The notes beneath the pieces were generated by a model. The model was not told the origin of the DNA and made no database searches. It saw nothing but the letters and a program-made list of their open reading frames with translations. A program made the translations under genes and the position numbers. A stretch of 64,000 bases of DNA from Neoroseomonas lacus (GTDB lineage Bacteria > Pseudomonadota > Alphaproteobacteria > Acetobacterales > Acetobacteraceae). The stretch lies in assembly GCF_014644535.1 (NCBI RefSeq), contig NZ_BMKW01000001.1, forward strand, positions 558,001 to 622,000, given 5' to 3'. Positions 43,427-51,895 of this stretch are shown one piece after another (position 1 is the first letter of the stretch; each line of letters opens with the position of its first letter).

Positions 43427-44449
43427 TCAGCGCCAGCCGGAACGCTGCATGATCTGCAACGCCTCGGCCGCGCGGGCCGGGTCGAGCAGCGCCGCGATGG
43501 AGTCGGCGCGGAAGCTGCCCATGGCTGTCAGGATTGGGTCGGTCGGCGCGCCGGGCACGGCGGGGTATTCCATGTTGCCCAGTGCCACGATGCGCTGTGC
43601 CTCGTCGGAGACCAGGAAGTCGAGGAAGCGGCGCGCGGCTTCGGCATGCGGCGCCGTCTTCACCAGCCCCGCGCCGGAGACGTTGATGTGGGTGCCGCGG
43701 TCGCCGGCGGCCTGGTTGGGGAAGATCACGCCGATGCGTTCGAAGATCGCGCGGTCCGCCGGGCTCTCCGACTTGCCGACATGGCCGAGATAGTAGGTGT
43801 TGGCGATGGCGATGCGGCACTGGCCGGAGGGGATGGCGCGGAACTGGTCCCGGTCGCCGCCCTGCGGCGGGCGGGCCAGGTTGGCGGCGACGCCGCGCGC
43901 CCAGGCTTCGGTCGCCTCGGTACCGTCGGCGGCGAGCATGTCGGTCGCCAGGGCGATGTTGTAGGGGTGGTTGGAGGCGCGCACGCAGATCTGGCCGCGG
44001 AAGCGCGGGTCCGCCAGGTCCTCGTAGCGGGTCAGGCCTGGCGGCGGGCCGGCTTGGCGGTCATACATGATGACGCGGCCGCGCTTGGTGATGGCGAACC
44101 ACAGCCCGTTCGGGTCGCGCAACCCGGCGGGAACGCGCTCGTCCACATGTGGGATCGCGTAGGGCTGCAGGATGCCGGCCTGGGCGGCGCGGGCGAGGCG
44201 CGTGGCATCGACGGTGATGAACACATCGGCCGGGCTGTTCGCGCCCTCGGACTGGATGCGCGCCATCAGCTGGTCGGCATCGCCCTGGATGGTGCGGACG
44301 CGGATGCCGGTCTCGCGGGTGAAGGCCTCATAGAGCTGCGCGTCGGTGTCGTAGTGGCGCGCCGAATAGACATTCACCTCCTGCGTCTGGGCGGAAGCGG
44401 CGACGGGTGCGGCGATGACGGCCAGGGCAAGCAGGTGGCGACGGAGCAT
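43427..44449 (-). CDS. fbpA: ferric iron ABC transporter solute-binding protein (FbpA/FutA type)
   Basis: A 340-residue periplasmic iron-binding protein with a signal peptide (MLRRHLLALAVIAAPVAASAQ). Mature landmarks are EVNVYSARHYDTDAQLYEAFTRETGI, a GDADQLMARIQSEG loop, PADVFITVDATRL and the adjacent tyrosines of IANTYYLGHVG that bind Fe(III) in this family. ATG 44449 has GAGG upstream. It heads a probable fbpA-bfd-bfr operon, with only 13 bases to bfd. The likely permease gene is nearby on the other strand. The promoter region has a TGCGA-type dyad, possibly iron-controlled. Confidence 0.92.
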   Translation of the reverse strand: MLRRHLLALAVIAAPVAASAQTQEVNVYSARHYDTDAQLYEAFTRETGIRVRTIQGDADQLMARIQSEGANSPADVFITVDATRLARAAQAGILQPYAIPHVDERVPAGLRDPNGLWFAITKRGRVIMYDRQAGPPPGLTRYEDLADPRFRGQICVRASNHPYNIALATDMLAADGTEATEAWARGVAANLARPPQGGDRDQFRAIPSGQCRIAIANTYYLGHVGKSESPADRAIFERIGVIFPNQAAGDRGTHINVSGAGLVKTAPHAEAARRFLDFLVSDEAQRIVALGNMEYPAVPGAPTDPILTAMGSFRADSIAALLDPARAAEALQIMQRSGWR

Positions 44450-44479
44450 GAAGACCTCGTGGCTGGTGGCGCTGGCGTA

Positions 44480-44501
44480 TCGCAGATGCGACGCGTTCGC
44501 A
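44480..44501. promoter_or_regulatory. three half-site TCGCA/TGCGA element upstream of fbpA
   Basis: TCGCA-GA-TGCGA (44480-44491) and TGCGA-CGCGT-TCGCA (44487-44501) overlap, giving three alternating half sites 31-52 bases upstream of the fbpA start. It is a candidate operator for an iron-responsive regulator of the Fur family. It is GC-rich and differs from the classic Fur box, so the regulator is only a guess. Confidence 0.4.
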
Positions 44502-44569
44502 AGTGTGGTTGCCATGCGCCGGCATGGATCGCCTGACGGGGCCGGACCGCCCCGCCTGGCCGCCCTGCC

Positions 44570-45355
44570 CTACTTCTTCAGGCCGCGCAGGAACTTCGCT
44601 CGCGCCCCGCTGCCGGCCATCAGGAAGGCGTGGTCGGAGCCGGACAGCACGAAATGCGCGCCGAGAGCGATGTAGTCGGGTGCGACTTTCTCATCATAGA
44701 CGCCGCCCATGCCCATGTACTTGCCATGCGCCGTGCAGGCAGCGGCGACCTTGGCATAGGCGGCGCGCACATCCGGGTGGCCGATCTGTCCGGCAATGCC
44801 CATCGAGGCGGTGAGGTCGGAGGTGCCGATCATCAGGCTGTCCACGCCGGGCACGGCGGCGATGGCGTCGGCATTCGCCACGGCCTCGGGCGTCTCGATC
44901 ATGACGCAGACTAGGATTTCTTTGTTCAGTTCGACCTGCGCGGCGGCGGTGTCGGCGACGACGAAGCCGTATTGCGCCGGCGGGCCGCCCCAGGAGCGTT
45001 CGCCGATCGGCGGGTAGCGGAAGGCGCGCACGACCGTCGCGGCTTCCTCTGGCGTGTCGACATGCGGGACGACGACGCCCATCGCGCCGTTGTCGAGGCA
45101 GCGCGTGCCTTCGAACAACGCGTCCTTGCAGCAGCGCACGATGGGGGTGACGCCCTGCGAAAGCGCGGCCATGCACATCTTCGTCGCATCATCGATGCTC
45201 ATCGCGCCGTGTTCCATGTCGATGAACAGCCAGTCGAAGCCGCCGGCGGCAGCGATCATGCCGACAGCGGGCGTGCGCAGGTGATGCACGCCGAAGCCGA
45301 GGGCGAGTTCGCCCTTCTCAAGCCTGCGGCGGGCGAGGTTGGGTGCGAGCGGCAT
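44570..45355 (-). CDS. HpcH/HpaI family class II aldolase
   Basis: A 261-residue metal-dependent aldolase of the group that includes 4-hydroxy-2-oxoheptanedioate aldolase and 2-keto-3-deoxy-sugar acid aldolases. It has FDWLFIDMEHGAMSID (catalytic His region), GVVVPHVDTPEEAATVVRAFRYPPIGERSWGG, and the metal-ligand parts CVMIETPEAVANADAIAAV and DSLMIGTSDLTASMGI. GGGGAA precedes the ATG by about 9 bases. Reaction: cleavage of a 2-keto-4-hydroxy acid to pyruvate and an aldehyde. The natural substrate is unknown. Confidence 0.9.
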   Translation of the reverse strand: MPLAPNLARRRLEKGELALGFGVHHLRTPAVGMIAAAGGFDWLFIDMEHGAMSIDDATKMCMAALSQGVTPIVRCCKDALFEGTRCLDNGAMGVVVPHVDTPEEAATVVRAFRYPPIGERSWGGPPAQYGFVVADTAAAQVELNKEILVCVMIETPEAVANADAIAAVPGVDSLMIGTSDLTASMGIAGQIGHPDVRAAYAKVAAACTAHGKYMGMGGVYDEKVAPDYIALGAHFVLSGSDHAFLMAGSGARAKFLRGLKK

Positions 45356-45411
45356 GGTGGCGTTTCCCCTTTGTGGCACTGGCGCCACGGCACCACGCGC
45401 GCGGGGGGTGG

Positions 45412-47007
45412 TCAATCGGCGGCGGGGCGGTTCTCGACGAGGGCCATGACGGTGGCCAGGTTGTCCGCCTCTTCCACCGGCTTATCGCGGCGGATGCGCG
45501 CGATGCGCGGGAAGCGCAGCGCGACGCCGGATTTGTGGCGCGATGAGAGTTGCGCGGCGTCGAAGGCGACTTCGAAGACGATGCCGCGCTCGACTTCCCG
45601 CACCGGGCCGAAGCGGTTGATCGTGTTGTTGCGTATCCAGCGGTCGAGCCAGCCGAGTTCCTCATCGGTATAGCCGGAATAGGCCTTGCCGATCGGCACC
45701 AGCTCGCCGTCCTCGCGCCAGACGCCGAAGGTGTAGTCGGAATAGAAGCTGGACCGCTTGCCGTGGCCGCGCTGGGCGTACATCAGCACGGCATCGACGG
45801 TGAGCGGGTCGCGCTTCCACTTCCACCACAGGCCTTTCACACGGCCGGCGACATAGGGTGCGTCGGCGCGCTTGAGCATCAGCCCCTCGATCGAGGCGGC
45901 GCGGGCGCCATCGCGGATGCCGGCGAGCGTGTCGATGCTGTCGAACGGCACCAGGGCGGAGAGGTCCATGCGCGGAGGCGCTGTGCGGGCGTGCCAGGCT
46001 TCCAGCCGCGCGCGGCGGGCGTCGAAGGGCAGCGCGCGCAGGTCCTCTTGGGCCTCGAACAACTGGTCGTAGAGGCGCACGACGGCGGGGTGGTCGCGCT
46101 GCATCTTCGCCGTGACGGTCTTGCGGTTCAGCCGCTGCTGAAGGTCTGCGAAGGGGGCGACGGCCCCGTCGCGCGCCACCAGCAATTCGCCGTCGAGCAC
46201 GGCGTGGAAATCCATCGCGGCGATGATCTCGGGGAAAGCCGCCGAGATGTCCTCGCCGCCGCGGGAGAAGAGGCGCTTGCCGCCGGGCCCGGCGGTCAGT
46301 TGCACGCGGATGCCGTCCCATTTCCATTCGGCGCGCCATTCCCCGGGGCGCAGCGCGGCGAGGTCGGCTTCCTCCAGCGGATGAGCGAGCATCAATGGGC
46401 GGAAGATGGGTGCGTCGCGCGGGTCGGGGGGCGCGCCCTGCCCTTCCAGCCAGCGGAACAGCGGGGTGTAGGGCTGGGCGACACCGTGCCAGACTTCCTC
46501 GATCTCCTCGACTGCCTGGCTGGACCATTCGGCCAGTGCGACCCGCGCCAGACGCGCCGAGACGCCGACGCGCAGCCCGCCGGTGACCAGCTTGATGAGC
46601 GCCAACCGCGCGCCGGCGTCGAGCGTGTCGAGCCAGCCGGCGATCAGCGCGGGGATCTCGGCCTTGGGCGTCGTCTCCAGCGCCTCGACCACCTCGGCAA
46701 GCGTCGGTGGCGGGGCGTTCACACCCGCACGCGGCTGCCAGATCAGCGCGACGGTCTCGGCCAGGTCACCGACGTAGTCGTAGGACAGGCGCCACAATTC
46801 GGGATCGGTGCGGCTGGCGACCAACTCGCGGATCATGGCGGGCTTGGCGGCGGTGAAGGTCAGCTCGCCGGTCAGCGCGGCGAGGCCTATGCCGCGGTCA
46901 GGGTCCGGCTGTTGCGCGAACCATTGGCCCAGCAGGGCAAGCTTCGCGTTGCGGCCGGGCGTGAAGACCAGGCGTTCGAGGAGTTCGGCGAAGGCGGGTA
47001 GGCTCAT
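45412..47007 (-). CDS. ATP-dependent DNA ligase of the Lhr/PdeM/exonuclease repair set
   Basis: A 531-residue ATP-dependent ligase (cisplatin-type bacterial family). Active-site KxDG is seen as EWKWDGIRVQL near residue 228, and later nucleotidyltransferase motifs follow (AVLDGELLVA, EGLMLKRADAPYV, GLWWKWKRDPLTVDAVLMYAQRG). An N-terminal helical domain precedes and an OB-fold domain follows. It joins DNA breaks and is separate from the essential NAD ligase. The start overlaps the exonuclease stop by ATGA, so the two are translated together. Confidence 0.93.
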   Translation of the reverse strand: MSLPAFAELLERLVFTPGRNAKLALLGQWFAQQPDPDRGIGLAALTGELTFTAAKPAMIRELVASRTDPELWRLSYDYVGDLAETVALIWQPRAGVNAPPPTLAEVVEALETTPKAEIPALIAGWLDTLDAGARLALIKLVTGGLRVGVSARLARVALAEWSSQAVEEIEEVWHGVAQPYTPLFRWLEGQGAPPDPRDAPIFRPLMLAHPLEEADLAALRPGEWRAEWKWDGIRVQLTAGPGGKRLFSRGGEDISAAFPEIIAAMDFHAVLDGELLVARDGAVAPFADLQQRLNRKTVTAKMQRDHPAVVRLYDQLFEAQEDLRALPFDARRARLEAWHARTAPPRMDLSALVPFDSIDTLAGIRDGARAASIEGLMLKRADAPYVAGRVKGLWWKWKRDPLTVDAVLMYAQRGHGKRSSFYSDYTFGVWREDGELVPIGKAYSGYTDEELGWLDRWIRNNTINRFGPVREVERGIVFEVAFDAAQLSSRHKSGVALRFPRIARIRRDKPVEEADNLATVMALVENRPAAD

Positions 47008-48047
47008 GTGGCGGCCGGCTCCTCGGCCTCGTCTTCCTCGCCGCGGCCGACCAGATGCAGGGCGCGGCCACGGATGCCACGCAGAGACAAGGCATGGATC
47101 AGCGCGTCCTCGCGGCCATGGGTGACCCAGATCTCGGGGGCCTCGACCTGCTCGGCGGTGGCGAGCAATTCGTCCCAATCGGCGTGGTCGGAGATGACCA
47201 GCGGCAATTCCACCCCGCCCTGCCTGGCGCGCTGGCGCACGCGCATCCAGCCCGAGGCGACGGCGACGACGGGTTCCGCGAGCCGCCGCGCCCAGCGATC
47301 CGCCACCGCCGCGGGTGGGGCGAGCACGATGGCACCCTGCAACTCCTCCTTCTTCGCGACGGTCGCGGTGCGCAGCTCGCCGAGCCTGATGCCGAGCTCC
47401 TCGTACACCCGGCACAGCGCGACATGCGCGCCATGCAGATGGATCGGCCGGTCCCAGCCGGCCTGGCGCAGCATGGCGATCAGCCGCTGGCATTTGCCGA
47501 GCGAATAGCAGCCGACGACATGGGTGCGCTCGGGGAACAGGGCGACGGAGCGGAGCAGCCGGGCGATCTCGGCCTCGGCCGGTGGGTGGCGGAACACCGG
47601 CAGGGCGAAGGTTGCCTCGGTGACGAAGACGTCGCAGGGCTCGACCTCGAAGCCGGCGGCGGTTGGGTCGGGGCTGCGCTTGTAGTCCCCGGAGACGACG
47701 GCGCGCGACCCTTGCCATTCCATGCAGATTTGCGCGGAACCGAGCACATGCCCGGCTGGGCGCAACCAGACGCGCACGCCATTGATCGTGACCGGGTCGC
47801 CGAATGGCAGCGCCTGCTGGGTGGCGCCGGCCCGGCCCTCGCCCATCCGCGCGGTCATGATGGCGAGCGTATCGCGGGTGGCCAGGACGTGCCGGTGGCC
47901 AGGGCGGGCGTGGTCGGAGTGGCCGTGGCTGATGACGGCACGGTCCACGGCGCGGGTGGGGTCGATGAAGAACCCGCCGGGCTCGCAGAGCAGCCCGGCG
48001 GGGGTCACGCGCAACCAATCCTGGGGGTGTGGGGCGATGCCGGCCAT
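47004..48047 (-). CDS. ligase-associated DNA exonuclease (metallo-beta-lactamase fold)
   Basis: A 347-residue metallo-beta-lactamase/beta-CASP nuclease. The HxHxDH motif is ISHGHSDHA; further ligand motifs are RPAGHVLGSAQICMEW and VVSGDYKRSPDPTAAGFE, then VFVTEATFALP and the beta-CASP VVGCYSLGKCQRLIAML and LPLVISDHADWDELL. It belongs to the ligase-associated exonuclease family and probably trims DNA ends before sealing. The gene overlaps the ligase start. The divergent Lhr helicase and PdeM complete the set. Confidence 0.92.
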   Translation of the reverse strand: MAGIAPHPQDWLRVTPAGLLCEPGGFFIDPTRAVDRAVISHGHSDHARPGHRHVLATRDTLAIMTARMGEGRAGATQQALPFGDPVTINGVRVWLRPAGHVLGSAQICMEWQGSRAVVSGDYKRSPDPTAAGFEVEPCDVFVTEATFALPVFRHPPAEAEIARLLRSVALFPERTHVVGCYSLGKCQRLIAMLRQAGWDRPIHLHGAHVALCRVYEELGIRLGELRTATVAKKEELQGAIVLAPPAAVADRWARRLAEPVVAVASGWMRVRQRARQGGVELPLVISDHADWDELLATAEQVEAPEIWVTHGREDALIHALSLRGIRGRALHLVGRGEEDEAEEPAAT

Positions 48048-48089
48048 CCCGGCAGAGGTGCGCCTCCGCCGCCCCGGATCAAGCCCCGG

Positions 48090-48509
48090 TCAGGCCGGCA
48101 TGAGCAGGAAGAAGCGGCCATGGGCTGCCCACTCCCGCTTCCAGGCCTGCGCGGCGAGTGCCACGGAGCTCACGCCCCAGAACACCAGGTACTCGATGCC
48201 GCCGAGGTTCCACAGCCAGCCCATGCCCTTGGTCATCAGGGTCGCATAGACCGCGATCCCCATGATGCCGGCCGAGACCAGGCCCAGCCACTTCACCAGG
48301 ATGTTCAGGGTCAGCCCGACCAGGCAGGCGGTCTCGGCGACGAGGGCCAGGTAGAGCATCACCTCCCCATAGGGCAGCACGCGCCCGAAGAAGGCGGCCG
48401 AACCCGCCATGTTGCCGAGCTTGAACAGGATGTGCGGGGCATAGAACAGGCCGCACATCAGGCGAAGCACGACGGACGGGTCGGAGAGGTCGAAATCGGA
48501 TTTGCGCAT
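48090..48509 (-). CDS. DoxX-like membrane protein
   Basis: A 139-residue protein with four hydrophobic helices of the DoxX type: PSVVLRLMCGLFYAPHILFKLGN, GEVMLYLALVAETACLVGLTL, KWLGLVSAGIMGIAVYATLM and YLVFWGVSSVALAAQAW. GGGAGA lies 8 bases before the ATG at 48509. Its stop is 42 bases ahead of the exonuclease gene, so they may share a transcript starting from the divergent promoter region with Lhr. A function in DNA repair is not known for this family. Its presence in the set is notable. Confidence 0.85.
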   Translation of the reverse strand: MRKSDFDLSDPSVVLRLMCGLFYAPHILFKLGNMAGSAAFFGRVLPYGEVMLYLALVAETACLVGLTLNILVKWLGLVSAGIMGIAVYATLMTKGMGWLWNLGGIEYLVFWGVSSVALAAQAWKREWAAHGRFFLLMPA

Positions 48510-48539
48510 CACACGGATCTCCCATCCTCGATGGATGTG

Positions 48540-48555
48540 GGGCCTGCGTAGGCCC
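48540..48555. promoter_or_regulatory. palindrome in the divergent promoter region of doxX and lhr
   Basis: Perfect arms GGGCCT and AGGCCC around GCGT lie in the 119-base gap between the divergent DoxX-like and Lhr genes. It could be a regulatory site for both repair half-operons. No SOS box of the alphaproteobacterial GTTC-N7-GTTC or GAAC-N7-GAAC type was seen. Confidence 0.3.
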
Positions 48556-48628
48556 GCCCCGCGCGCACGGATTTGTTGCAGCGCAAACGGCTTTCGCCGG
48601 CCGTGAATGGCCGTCATAGTCAGTGCGA

Positions 48629-51169
48629 ATGAGAACATTGCCAGAACCATTCGCCGGCTGGTTCGCCGCGCGCGGCTGGACCCCGCGCAGGCACCAATTG
48701 GCCCTGTTGGACGCCGCGAAGCAGGGCGAGCATGTGCTGCTGCTCGCGCCGACCGGTGGTGGCAAGACGCTGGCGGGGTTCCTGCCCTCCCTGGTGGATC
48801 TGGCGGGTAATCCGCGCGACGGGCTGCACACCATCTACATCTCGCCGCTCAAGGCCCTGGCGGTGGACATCGCGCGCAACCTGACCGCGCCGGTCGAGGA
48901 GATGGGCCTGCCCATCACCATCGAGACCCGCACCGGCGACACCCCGGTCAATCGCCGCGCGAGGCAGCGGGAGAACCCACCCAACCTGCTGTTGACCACG
49001 CCGGAGAGCCTGACGCTGCTGCTCTCGCTGCCTGAGGCGCCGGCGCTGTTCGGCGGACTGGCGGCGATCGTGGTGGATGAGGCGCATGCGCTGGCCGGGA
49101 CCAAGCGCGGGGACCAGCTGGCTCTGTGCATCTCCCGGCTGGCGGCGCTCGCGCCGGGGGCCCGCCGGGTTGGGCTTTCGGCGACCGTGGCGCATCCCGA
49201 GGCGTTGCGCGCCTGGCTGTCCCCGACCGCGCGAGCCGAGGATGTCCGGCTGGTGGAGACGCGCGGCGGCGCGCTGCCTGTCTTCGATCTGCAATTGCCC
49301 GAAGGCCGCCTGCCCTGGGGCGGGCATATGGGGCTGGCGTCGGCGCCCGAAATCTATCGGCGCATCGAGGCCGCGCGGGTGACCATCGTCTTCGTCAACA
49401 CGCGTGCCCAGGCAGAGCTGATCTTCGCCGCGCTGTGGCGGCTGAACGAGGCGGCGCTGCCCATCGCCATGCATCATGGCAGCCTGGAGATCGGCCTGCG
49501 CCGCAAGGTGGAGGCCGCGATGGCCGAAGGGCGGCTGCGCGCGGTCGTGGCGACGGCCTCGCTCGACCTCGGCATCGACTGGGGAAATGTCGACCAGGTG
49601 ATCCAGGTTGGCGCGCCCAAGGGCGTGTCGCGGCTGTTGCAGCGGGTCGGGCGGGCCAATCATCGGATGGATGAACCCTCCCGCGCCGTGCTGGTACCAG
49701 CCAACCGTTTCGAGGTGGTGGAATGCGTCGCTGCGACCGAGGCCGTCGAGGCCGGCGATCTGGATGGCGAGGCACCGCGGCCCGGCGGACTCGATGTGCT
49801 CGCCCAGCATGTGCTGGCGGTGGCGTGCTCGGCGCCGTTCCACCCGGATGAGCTGTACGCCGAGGTCATCCACGCCGGCGCCTATGCCACGCTGACGCGG
49901 CGCGACTTCGACGATGTGGTGGGCTTTGTCGAGGATGGCGGCTATGCGCTCGCCGCCTATGACCGCTTCCGCCGGCTGTTCCGGGATTCCGAAGGGCGGC
50001 TGCATGTCCGCGGCAAGCAGGTCGAGCGGCAGTTCCGCATGAATCTCGGCACCATCGTCGAGACGCCGATGCTCAAGGTGCGGTTGCGCGGCGGCGGCGT
50101 GGTGGGCGAGGTGGAGGAGTGGTTCGTCTCCACGCTGGAGCCGGGCGACTGCTTCCTGTTTGGCGGGCAGGTGCTGCGGTATGAACGGCTCGATCCCGGC
50201 GCGGTCATTGTCGGGCGCGGCGGGGAGGGTGAACCGCGCGTGCCGGTCTATGCCGGCAGCCGCATGCCGCTGACGACCTATCTCGCCGCCCGGGTGCGCG
50301 CCATCCTGTCCGACCCGCGCCGCTGGCGGCAACTGCCCGAACCGGTGAAGGAATGGCTGCGGCTGCAACGATTGAAATCCGAATTGCCGCCCGGGGACGG
50401 GTTGCTCATCGAGACCTTCCCGCGCGGCGGCAAATGGTTCCTGGTCGCCTATACCTTCGAGGGCAAGCTGGCGCATCAGACGCTCGGCATGCTGGTGACC
50501 AAGCGGATGGAAAAGCTCGGCATGGCGCCGCTCGGCTATGTCGGCACGGACTACGTGCTGGCGATCTGGTCCGCCTTCGAGCCGGCCAACGTCGAGGCCC
50601 TGTTCACCGAAGACATTCTCGGCGACGAGATGGAGGAGTGGCTCGCCGAATCCTCCATGCTGCGGCGGACCTTCCGCAACATCGCGACGATCGCCGGGCT
50701 GATCGAGAAGAACCACCCTGGCCAGGAGAAATCAGGCCGCCAGATGACGATGAATTCGGATTTGATCTACGACGTGCTGCGCCGGCACCAGCCGGACCAC
50801 ATCCTGCTGCGTGCGACGCGTGCTGAGGCGGCGCAGGGGCTGACCGATGTCGCGCGCATCGCGACGCTGCTGGCACGCGTGAAGGGGCGCATCCGGCATC
50901 GGGTGCTGGAGCAGGTCTCGCCGCTGGCAGTACCCGCGCTGATCGAGGAAGGCCGCGAATGGGTGGCCGGCGGGGCGGAGGATGCGCTGCTCGCCGAGGC
51001 CGCCGCACTGGTGGAGGAGGCGACCGATGGCGCCGAGCATTTCGCCGAGACGCTGGCCGAGGTGACCGACCCCCTGCCGGTGCGCGGTACCTCCGTCGCG
51101 CGGGCGAGGTCGCGCGACAAGCGGCGGTCGCGCTATATCCGCGGCGCTCCGAAGATGGTGACAGGCTGA
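48629..51169 (+). CDS. lhr: Lhr-like ligase-associated DEXH-box helicase
   Basis: An 846-residue SF2 helicase. Motifs: LLLAPTGGGKTLAGFLP (Walker A), VVDEAHAL (DEAH box), VGLSATVAHPE (III), VFVNTRAQAELIF, DLGIDWGNVDQVIQVGAPKGVSRLLQRVGRANHRM (V and VI). The winged-helix and beta-barrel domains typical of Lhr-core proteins follow in the second half. It is likely a 3'-5' DNA translocase. The next gene, pdeM, overlaps (TGATG). The set Lhr/PdeM/exonuclease/ligase is a recognised repair module. GTG 48623 is an alternative start. Confidence 0.94.
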   Translation: MRTLPEPFAGWFAARGWTPRRHQLALLDAAKQGEHVLLLAPTGGGKTLAGFLPSLVDLAGNPRDGLHTIYISPLKALAVDIARNLTAPVEEMGLPITIETRTGDTPVNRRARQRENPPNLLLTTPESLTLLLSLPEAPALFGGLAAIVVDEAHALAGTKRGDQLALCISRLAALAPGARRVGLSATVAHPEALRAWLSPTARAEDVRLVETRGGALPVFDLQLPEGRLPWGGHMGLASAPEIYRRIEAARVTIVFVNTRAQAELIFAALWRLNEAALPIAMHHGSLEIGLRRKVEAAMAEGRLRAVVATASLDLGIDWGNVDQVIQVGAPKGVSRLLQRVGRANHRMDEPSRAVLVPANRFEVVECVAATEAVEAGDLDGEAPRPGGLDVLAQHVLAVACSAPFHPDELYAEVIHAGAYATLTRRDFDDVVGFVEDGGYALAAYDRFRRLFRDSEGRLHVRGKQVERQFRMNLGTIVETPMLKVRLRGGGVVGEVEEWFVSTLEPGDCFLFGGQVLRYERLDPGAVIVGRGGEGEPRVPVYAGSRMPLTTYLAARVRAILSDPRRWRQLPEPVKEWLRLQRLKSELPPGDGLLIETFPRGGKWFLVAYTFEGKLAHQTLGMLVTKRMEKLGMAPLGYVGTDYVLAIWSAFEPANVEALFTEDILGDEMEEWLAESSMLRRTFRNIATIAGLIEKNHPGQEKSGRQMTMNSDLIYDVLRRHQPDHILLRATRAEAAQGLTDVARIATLLARVKGRIRHRVLEQVSPLAVPALIEEGREWVAGGAEDALLAEAAALVEEATDGAEHFAETLAEVTDPLPVRGTSVARARSRDKRRSRYIRGAPKMVTG

Positions 51170-51888
51170 TGATCGCGGCTCCGATTCACATCGCTGGCGA
51201 AAGGCTGATGCTCGACCCGGCCGGCGTGCTGCACTGGCCGGCGCGGCGGACGCTGGTGGTCGCCGACCTGCATCTGGAAAAGGGCAGCGCCTTCGCCGCG
51301 CGTGGGCAGTTGCTGCCGCCCTTTGACACGCGGGAGACGCTGGCGCGCTTCGTGCCGCTGCTGCGCCGCTACGGGCCTCGGCGCGTGGTGTTCCTTGGCG
51401 ATTCGTTCCACGACGATGACGGTGTCGCGCGCTTGCAGGCGCAGGACCGGGTGGCGCTGGTGCAGGCGCTGGAGGGCGCCGAGGTGGTCTGGGTCGCCGG
51501 CAATCACGACCCCTCCCCGCCGGCCGGATTGCCCGGCGTGGTGGTGGCGGAATTGCGCGACGGCCCCTTCACCTTCCGCCATGTGCCGACGGCGGGCGCG
51601 ATGGGCGAGGTGGCGGGCCATCTGCATCCGAAGGCGACGGCGCCGACGCGGGCTGGTGGCGTCACCCGTGCCTGTTTCGTCACCGATGCGCGGCGCGTGC
51701 TGATGCCGGCCTTCGGCGCCTTCACCGGGGGGCTCGATGTCGGCGACATGGCGATCGCCGGGCTGTTCCCGCGCGGGTCGCGCGCCTTCCTGCTCGGGCC
51801 GGAGCGGCTGTACAGCTTCCCGCTCGCTGCGCGCCGGACGGCGGCGCGCAGCGTGACCTACACGCAGCCGACACTGACGATCGGGTAA
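51169..51888 (+). CDS. pdeM: ligase-associated metallophosphoesterase/endonuclease PdeM
   Basis: A 239-residue calcineurin-like phosphoesterase. All metal-binding motifs are visible: VVADLHLEKGS (D, H), VFLGDSFHDDDG (GD), WVAGNHDPSPP (GNHD) and VAGHLHPKATA (GHLH). It is the endonuclease partner of the Lhr/ligase repair set and overlaps the Lhr stop. The expected reaction is DNA or phosphodiester cleavage with Mn. The length fits the family. Confidence 0.94.
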   Translation: MIAAPIHIAGERLMLDPAGVLHWPARRTLVVADLHLEKGSAFAARGQLLPPFDTRETLARFVPLLRRYGPRRVVFLGDSFHDDDGVARLQAQDRVALVQALEGAEVVWVAGNHDPSPPAGLPGVVVAELRDGPFTFRHVPTAGAMGEVAGHLHPKATAPTRAGGVTRACFVTDARRVLMPAFGAFTGGLDVGDMAIAGLFPRGSRAFLLGPERLYSFPLAARRTAARSVTYTQPTLTIG

Positions 51889-51895
51889 TGCCGCG

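Noticed and set aside
45412-48018. Single 868-codon frame spanning ligase and exonuclease
   Set aside because: The first 340 codons are an out-of-frame shadow of the exonuclease; the ligase begins at ATG 47007.
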